In this document: piece by piece, positions 61,801 through 64,000 of the stretch
Layout of the letters: each line of letters begins with the position of its first letter
Position numbering within the stretch: position 1 is the first letter of the stretch
DNA from: Hippasteria phrygiana
Taxonomy: Eukaryota; Echinodermata; Asteroidea; Valvatida; Goniasteridae
Direction of reading: 5' to 3'
Length of the DNA: 64,000 nt
Assembly (NCBI GenBank): GCA_037893225.1
Contig: JAZGUH010000185.1
Span: 1,922,001 to 1,986,000, forward strand
Position numbers and translations under genes: made by a program
The notes under the pieces: generated by a model
Databases searched by the model: none
The model's input: the letters and a program-made list of their open reading frames with translations, nothing else
Told to the model about the DNA's origin: nothing

Positions 61801-64000
61801 TCATCATGCTGTAGGAGATCGATCTGCTTGGCTGACCCAAACTGCGGCTGGTGTGCAGCCAGCAGCAAGTGTCTTGGATACTCACAGCAAAGCGTAAGTT
61901 ATAAGGGATCATTAGATCATGAGATCATAAAGTCTATATAAATGCCCAGCTCAGTGTATTTAATCGAGTTCGTCCTATACAGGTCAGCGCACAAAGGCAG
62001 TTTTGCATGCAATATTCAGTCAAAAAGGGGACTCTAAAAAAAGCTCTCAAAAGCAACTCTATTATTTCATGGCAGAAATAATTGCCCTTTTTTGTAGTAT
62101 ACTTTAATATACATAAAATATACATAAAATATACATAGCAGGGTTCCCACGGGTCATGGAAAATCCTGGAAAATCTTGGAAAAAAGTTGTCCTTGAAAGT
62201 CATGGAAAAGTCATGGAAAATTGGGAAAAATAGAAGTCATGGAAAAGTCATGGAAATCAAGTTAATGCAAGGGTTATTTTTTATGGGTCGCTTTTAATTT
62301 GAGGAGGAGACCATTATTAATTAAAACTTATTTTCAAAAGCCAACAAATTGTTAAACCCAACATCAGCGGTTCATCAGTATCATAATACCAAGCAACTTT
62401 TCTCTGCAAAATGGCATTAAATTTCATGGAAATTGTCATATTAAAGTCCTGAAAGAGTCATGCAATTTGGTCTTCAGATTGCCTGCATAGAATATACATA
62501 CTTTAATATACATATAACTATTATATAACTATTATATAACTCTAAAATGACAGATTTCTCTCAGCTACAACACCCTCTTTAATTTGGCACCCTGTATCTG
62601 ACTGCTTGATTGCCCTCTGGTTTTGTAGTTCTGTTCGGAGCCGCAGAACTTCATCCAGGGAAGTTGCCCCAGCGTCTGCAGCAGCCTGGAGACTTGTGAA
62701 GCCTGCATCGTCTGGGGGAAAGGGGTTTCGACCTCTGACCCCACCGGGTCAAGGATCAATGAACAGTGTGGCTGGTGTGTGCAAGAGCGACGGTGTTACC
62801 AGCTTGGAGGTATTGATGACATATTTTCAGTCTTCTTTCACAGACTGTTCATGTTGATTGCCACAGAGTTCAGAACGTTTTTTTAACAGAGTTGTCATTA
62901 ATTACTCCCTAGATCATTTTTCCAAACCTTAATCCTCCAATATCCTCAAATGTTTGTTACTATGGACCACTGCCTAAATCCTGTAAAATCCTCCAGTGAG
63001 TTTGGGATAAACACCCCAGTAACCTCAATCCTCCGAAATCATCCAGCACCAGATTGAGCCCGGAGACCTGGATCCTCCATTTTCCTCCAGAGGCAAAACC
63101 TTCTAACCCCTTGAGTACGGGTGTTATAATGGGTGCCATGCCGACTTGTGCAGCCAAGTGAAATGGACACAAGAGGTTTGTGCAGCCAAGCGTAACATAC
63201 ACAATAATCCAACAATGGATTGAAAATGCAGAGAATGCGTGTATAGACATCATCCGGCCGGGTGGCAATTTTCTATAGACGTCATCCGGATGCAAGGGGT
63301 TAATTCCCTCAATCCTCCAATACTTCGAATTCCTCCGTTTGGCAAAGAGGATTTTGGAGGATTTTGGAAAGGTTTAGGGTTAACCTGTGCACTACCACGT
63401 TGTTCAATGGCCTATTCAAGCAGCATCCGTCCCCGTACCGCATTCTTTGTTCAATCACGCATGAATCATTCAAACAGAAGGAAGTACCATTTGCTGAGCG
63501 GATGCTTTTTCAACCGATCGTTTCACTATCAAGAGTAGATTGAAAAAGAAAGTGTTTTGTATGAATTGTGTTCTTTGAAAATTACTTGTACATATGGTCT
63601 AAAAATAAGTCCTATCTGCTAAAACATAAAAAGAGAAGAAATTACGGCTATTTTCTCTTCTGGCCCACTTTATCAAACGGAAAACCTGAAAATCACATGA
63701 ACAAATGACACTCCATACAACTTTGGTTATGGTTTTCACCAAATATTCAAATTGTAAAATGCCAGGGGTTAAGATGGTGAAAATCATGGCGAGCAACAAC
63801 ACGGTGCTATGAGGTCGTACTAGTGGGAACAAGGTTGGGTGAATATATCTGTTTTCATGCTGTGTGTGTGTGGGTTTCCTTGTCCTGTGAACGTGACGTC
63901 GGTAAGGAAAGGGTTGACCTCCCGATTTTTTCCTCTCTCAAGCACCCGGTGGGGCTTGCGGTGACCAGTCCTCTTCCTCAGGCCCGGTGGGTTGGTGGGG
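46061..64000 (+). CDS. MEGF8: MEGF8 (multiple EGF-like domains 8), N-terminal part
   Basis: Thirteen exons join in frame: 46061-46256, 48040-48203, 49415-49636, 50328-50508, 51297-51391, 53588-53810, 55250-55439, 57672-57814, 59434-59577, 59994-60201, 61815-61893, 62629-62809 and 63943-64000 (cut by the window edge). They give about 694 residues of a protein that is about 2,700-2,850 long in vertebrates. Order: signal peptide, CUB, two EGF modules, kelch propeller, first PSI region. Strong family words: GFYDENVHCEWLI, TECTYDFLTVYDGDS, VLGNYMVIYGGNVH, ELFHLGCHEWV and, in the last exon, GPVGWWG. MEGF8 is a large single-pass cell-surface protein; in vertebrates it works with MOSMO and MGRN1-type ligases to tune Hedgehog signalling and also affects left-right patterning. 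Attractin shares some domains, but the CUB-first order and these words fit MEGF8 better. The ATG follows an apparent acceptor (TTCTTTCAG at 46059), so a 5' UTR intron is likely; Met codons also occur at 46067, 46073 and 46082. Confidence 0.94.
46857..47145 (-). mobile_element. tRNA-derived SINE, best-preserved copy
   Basis: Minus-strand head: GGGCAAGATAGCTCAGTTGG (A box), then about 50 bp, then GCAGGTTCGAATCTCGC (B box). The acceptor stem does not pair well, so it is a SINE and not a working tRNA gene. It lies in MEGF8 intron 1. Confidence 0.8.
47767..47887. mobile_element. foldback element with GGTTC(C/T)GAAAAGAACC end
   Basis: ACTCAACATTTCAGACAGTG on the left pairs with CTGTCTGAAATGTTGAGTTC on the right. 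The end sequence matches that of the foldback at 52005-52828, so they are one family. Confidence 0.7.
48595..49370 (+). repeat. 22-bp minisatellite in MEGF8 intron 2
   Basis: The unit is GATGATCCCGAATTCTGTTTTG with T/C variants. About 20 near-identical units at 48775-49210 are flanked by more diverged GATTATCCC- and ATTCGG-type units on both sides, over 30 units in total. Since 22 is not a multiple of three, long frames here read a 22-residue periodic sequence by chance. The array ends about 45 bp before exon 3. Confidence 0.95.
49657..49805. mobile_element. TTAA-type MITE next to the exon 3 donor
   Basis: AACCCTCCCTCTC at the left and GTAGGAGGGTTAA at the right are inverted. It is related to 43741-43892. 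It begins only about 20 bp after the exon 3 splice donor. Confidence 0.6.
49806..50265 (+). repeat. GGAGGATTTTGGAGGATTGAGG-type repeat, copy 1
   Basis: Degenerate GGAGGATT(T/G) words in MEGF8 intron 3. The middle (50000-50130) holds a GCGCATTCCTCCGCATACTC block shared with 59680-59710 and 50760-50800. Confidence 0.6.
50590..50825 (-). repeat. dispersed repeat (inverted copy at 59670-59840)
   Basis: It shares ATTCATTACAC, AAGCTTTGTTTGAAAAAGCT, GCACTTGGAG and ATAGACGTCA-type words, inverted relative to 59670-59840. Both are in MEGF8 introns. Confidence 0.65.
50858..51162 (+). mobile_element. tRNA-headed SINE
   Basis: GTGCCGTGGCCTAGTGGTTTG and AAGTTGTGGGTTCGAGCCC are A/B-box-like. The tail ends TTGTGATGGGCGATTTGCATT-like. 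It lies in MEGF8 intron 4, just before exon 5. Confidence 0.65.
51500..51958. mobile_element. foldback element, arms about 110 bp
   Basis: AATGATAGCAATACTG, GATGTAGTCAATGATGTGGAC and AGGCGATGGTGTAGATACCC on the left pair with GGGTTTTTACACCATCGCCT, GTCCACGTCGTTGACTACATC and AATATTGCTATCAT on the right. It lies in MEGF8 intron 5. Confidence 0.8.
52005..52828. mobile_element. large foldback element carrying a nested insertion
   Basis: ACCATGTGTTTATCTCAACT at the left is mirrored by AGTTGAGATAAACACATGGT at the right. Without the 363-bp insert at 52058-52420 the arms run on (GTATCTCAACCTTCGTTAAG, GAGAAAACGAGTTGCAAG and others) to a centre near 52580. Confidence 0.9.
52058..52420 (+). mobile_element. 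nested GGAGGATTGAGGATGAATG element with TTAT target duplication
   Basis: It starts CCCTAACCC and ends GGGGTTAGGG, and is flanked by TTAT (52054-52057 and 52421-52424). The unoccupied site is readable in the opposite arm (GAACCTTATCGCAC, inverted, near 52770-52785). The interior has about six tandem units of GAGGATTTTGGAGGATTGAGGATGAATGG with variable linkers. Confidence 0.85.
52844..53160. mobile_element. foldback element with matching C-run and G-run
   Basis: ATGCACCTATCAATTGCTTCC is mirrored by GGAAGCAATTGATAGGTGCAT. A C-run (52863-52892) faces a G-run (about 53120-53141), and GGGCTGCCCCA faces TGGGGCAGCCC. The run lengths may be inexact. Confidence 0.9.
53898..54219. mobile_element. inverted-repeat element, GGGAGCACTGCCTAACCC type, copy 1
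   Basis: Inverted ends of about 50 bp: GGGAGCACTGCCTAACCC, GTCGGGCCAGGCCGTTGAAA and GCCTGGCC on the left, and their complement on the right ending GGTTAGGCAGTGCTTCC. The interior, with CTATTGTTAGGTGATTTGTGG, matches 60229-60562. Confidence 0.85.
54300..54463 (+). mobile_element. short inverted-repeat element (MITE), copy 2, nested in the SINE
   Basis: It starts GGTGTCATATGAA and ends TTCACGCTACACC. It is the counterpart of 390-536 in the opposite orientation. Confidence 0.8.
54728..55110. mobile_element. foldback element in MEGF8 intron 6
   Basis: GCCAGTTCGGTATTCCAACT and GAGCATGTGCACAACAAGATT on the left pair with AATCTTGATGTGCACATGCG and AGTTGGAACACCGAATTGGC on the right. The inner part is unpaired. 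Confidence 0.75.
55549..55905. mobile_element. TTAA-flanked MITE with three 68-bp tandem units
   Basis: The ends TTAACCCCTTGCGTACGG and CCGTACTCAAGGGGTTAA are inverted and include TTAA. Inside, units start at 55592, 55660 and 55728, each beginning CAGTGCCACCAGGCCGGATG. A related element is at 63103-63303. piggyBac-like by target and ends only. Confidence 0.85.
55938..56150 (-). repeat. dispersed ACCAACCCCACCACCTCTG-type repeat
   Basis: Reverse complement of the block that recurs in every cassette of the repeat-peptide gene (e.g. 23330-23520). Further copies are at 61053-61212 (minus) and 61533-61742 (plus). Confidence 0.8.
56762..57279. mobile_element. 518-bp inverted-repeat element with TAA target duplication
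   Basis: GGCCCGAAGTCCAAATAGGG and its complement CCCTAAATGGACTTCGGGCC (two mismatches) are flanked by TAA on both sides (56759-56761, 57280-57282). A 3-bp TWA target fits the PIF/Harbinger group. No transposase is present. Confidence 0.85.
57815..59433. other. MEGF8: MEGF8 intron 8, no element called
   Basis: AT-rich with a T-run near 58180-58208. A TTACACAATGAAGGGCTTGG-GTGCAGGAGTACTGCA block at 58303-58345 is shared with 56350-56390. No exon-like block was found. Confidence 0.5.
59670..59840 (+). repeat. dispersed repeat, partner of 50590-50825
   Basis: TGACATCTATAGGCGCATTCC, CAATCTATTCAT, TGGAGCTTTTTCAAACAAAGC and TACTCCAAGTGCGA are inverted relative to the copy in intron 4. Confidence 0.65.
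60229..60562. mobile_element. inverted-repeat element, copy 2
   Basis: AGGGCCAGGCCGTTAAAAAG at the left and GGGCTTTTCAAAGGCCTGGC at the right, with an interior shared with 53898-54219. The outer GGGAGCACTGCC ends are lost. Confidence 0.75.
60576..60912 (+). repeat. MEGF8: stray copies of the exon 10 tail in MEGF8 intron 10
   Basis: Exon 10 near its 3' end reads ATTCCAAGTTGGGCGGGTCA and on through CTCGACCACT. 60783-60815 repeats this 33-bp block with one mismatch. 60576-60636 and 60851-60912 are more diverged and resemble each other over about 60 bp (TTGACCA..GT..GGTATG..TCAA..CTTGCTTGG). The copies lack splice sites. Confidence 0.75.
60644..60752. mobile_element. short inverted-repeat element between the exon 10 copies
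   Basis: (TAA)GGCCGTGTCCGAA at the left, TTCGGACGCAGCC(TTA) at the right. Probably a TWA-target MITE. Related ends occur near 38273 and 13425. Confidence 0.65.
61359..61519. mobile_element. AGAGTACCGAAGT MITE, copy 4
   Basis: TAGAGTACCGAAGTCCGATG at the left, CATCACTTCGGTACTCTC at the right, with an interior in the same order as 6837-7001 but inverted. Confidence 0.8.
61533..61742 (+). repeat. dispersed ACCAACCCCACCACCTCTG-type repeat
   Basis: Plus-strand copy: GCCTGGGTCTATAGGTCTGA, TATCTATTGAAGATTTATCC, CCACCACCTCTG and TATTGGGCGACTTCC. It lies shortly before exon 11. Confidence 0.8.
61815..62809 (+). other. MEGF8: MEGF8 PSI (plexin-semaphorin-integrin) region
   Basis: Exon 11 encodes ICLADPNCGWCAASSKCLG and exon 12 FCSEPQNFIQGSCPSVC, CEACIVWGKG and CGWCVQERRCYQLGG. 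Two CGWC blocks are typical of PSI modules. The donor of exon 12 (GTATTG) is weaker than the rest. Confidence 0.85.
62918..63385 (-). repeat. CCTCAATCCTCCAAAATCCTCC-type repeat, copy 3, with nested MITE
   Basis: It has the word set of 49806-50265 inverted (GGATCCTCCATTTTCCTCCAG and others), ending TTTAGGGTTAA. At 63103-63303 it is interrupted by TAACCCCTTGAGTACGG ... GGATGCAAGGGGTTAA, a relative of the 55549 element. Confidence 0.7.

Noticed and set aside
46061..64000. Attractin (ATRN/ATRNL1) identity
   Set aside because: Attractin also has CUB, EGF, kelch and PSI parts, but CUB comes first here and the VLGNYMVIYGGNVH, HLGCHEWV and VGWWG words match MEGF8.

Overview
The window looks like nuclear DNA of a marine invertebrate deuterostome, most likely an echinoderm. 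This is an inference from three things: intron-rich animal genes with GT-AG splice sites, very dense small inverted-repeat transposons and tRNA-derived SINEs, and frequent TAGGCCTA-type words. Nothing prokaryotic or viral was seen. All three genes recognised are on the + strand.

Region 1 (1-10604): the last eight coding exons of an Rh-family glycoprotein, an ammonia/ammonium (possibly CO2) membrane channel. About the first 115 residues lie upstream of the window. Introns carry SINE pieces and hairpin or terminal-inverted-repeat elements.

Region 2 (10605-18600): no convincing gene, only dispersed and inverted repeats.

Region 3 (18636-35300): the most unusual part. A TATA box and a signal-peptide exon are followed by two small exons and then an array of about six duplicated cassettes of tiny exons (21, 60-78 and 36 nt). 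Every internal exon is a multiple of three and sits in phase 1-1, so any combination can be spliced in frame. The predicted product is a secreted, cysteine-free, acidic Ser/Asp/Glu/Phe/Tyr/Pro repeat protein of up to about 298 residues. An alternative terminal exon with its own AATAAA would give a 66-residue short form. I do not recognise the family.

Region 4 (35300-46060): no gene I can support. It holds a decayed LINE reverse-transcriptase tail, a Deu-type SINE, several inverted-repeat transposons and two very long palindromes.

Region 5 (46061-64000): the 5' third or quarter of MEGF8, running off the right edge: signal peptide, CUB, two EGF modules, a kelch propeller and the first PSI region in 13 exons. 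Its introns are packed with foldback elements, nested insertions with visible target duplications, a 22-bp minisatellite and stray copies of an exon 10 fragment.

The three genes have no evident functional link. One exports ammonia at the plasma membrane, one makes a secreted repeat peptide, and one makes a large cell-surface signalling protein.
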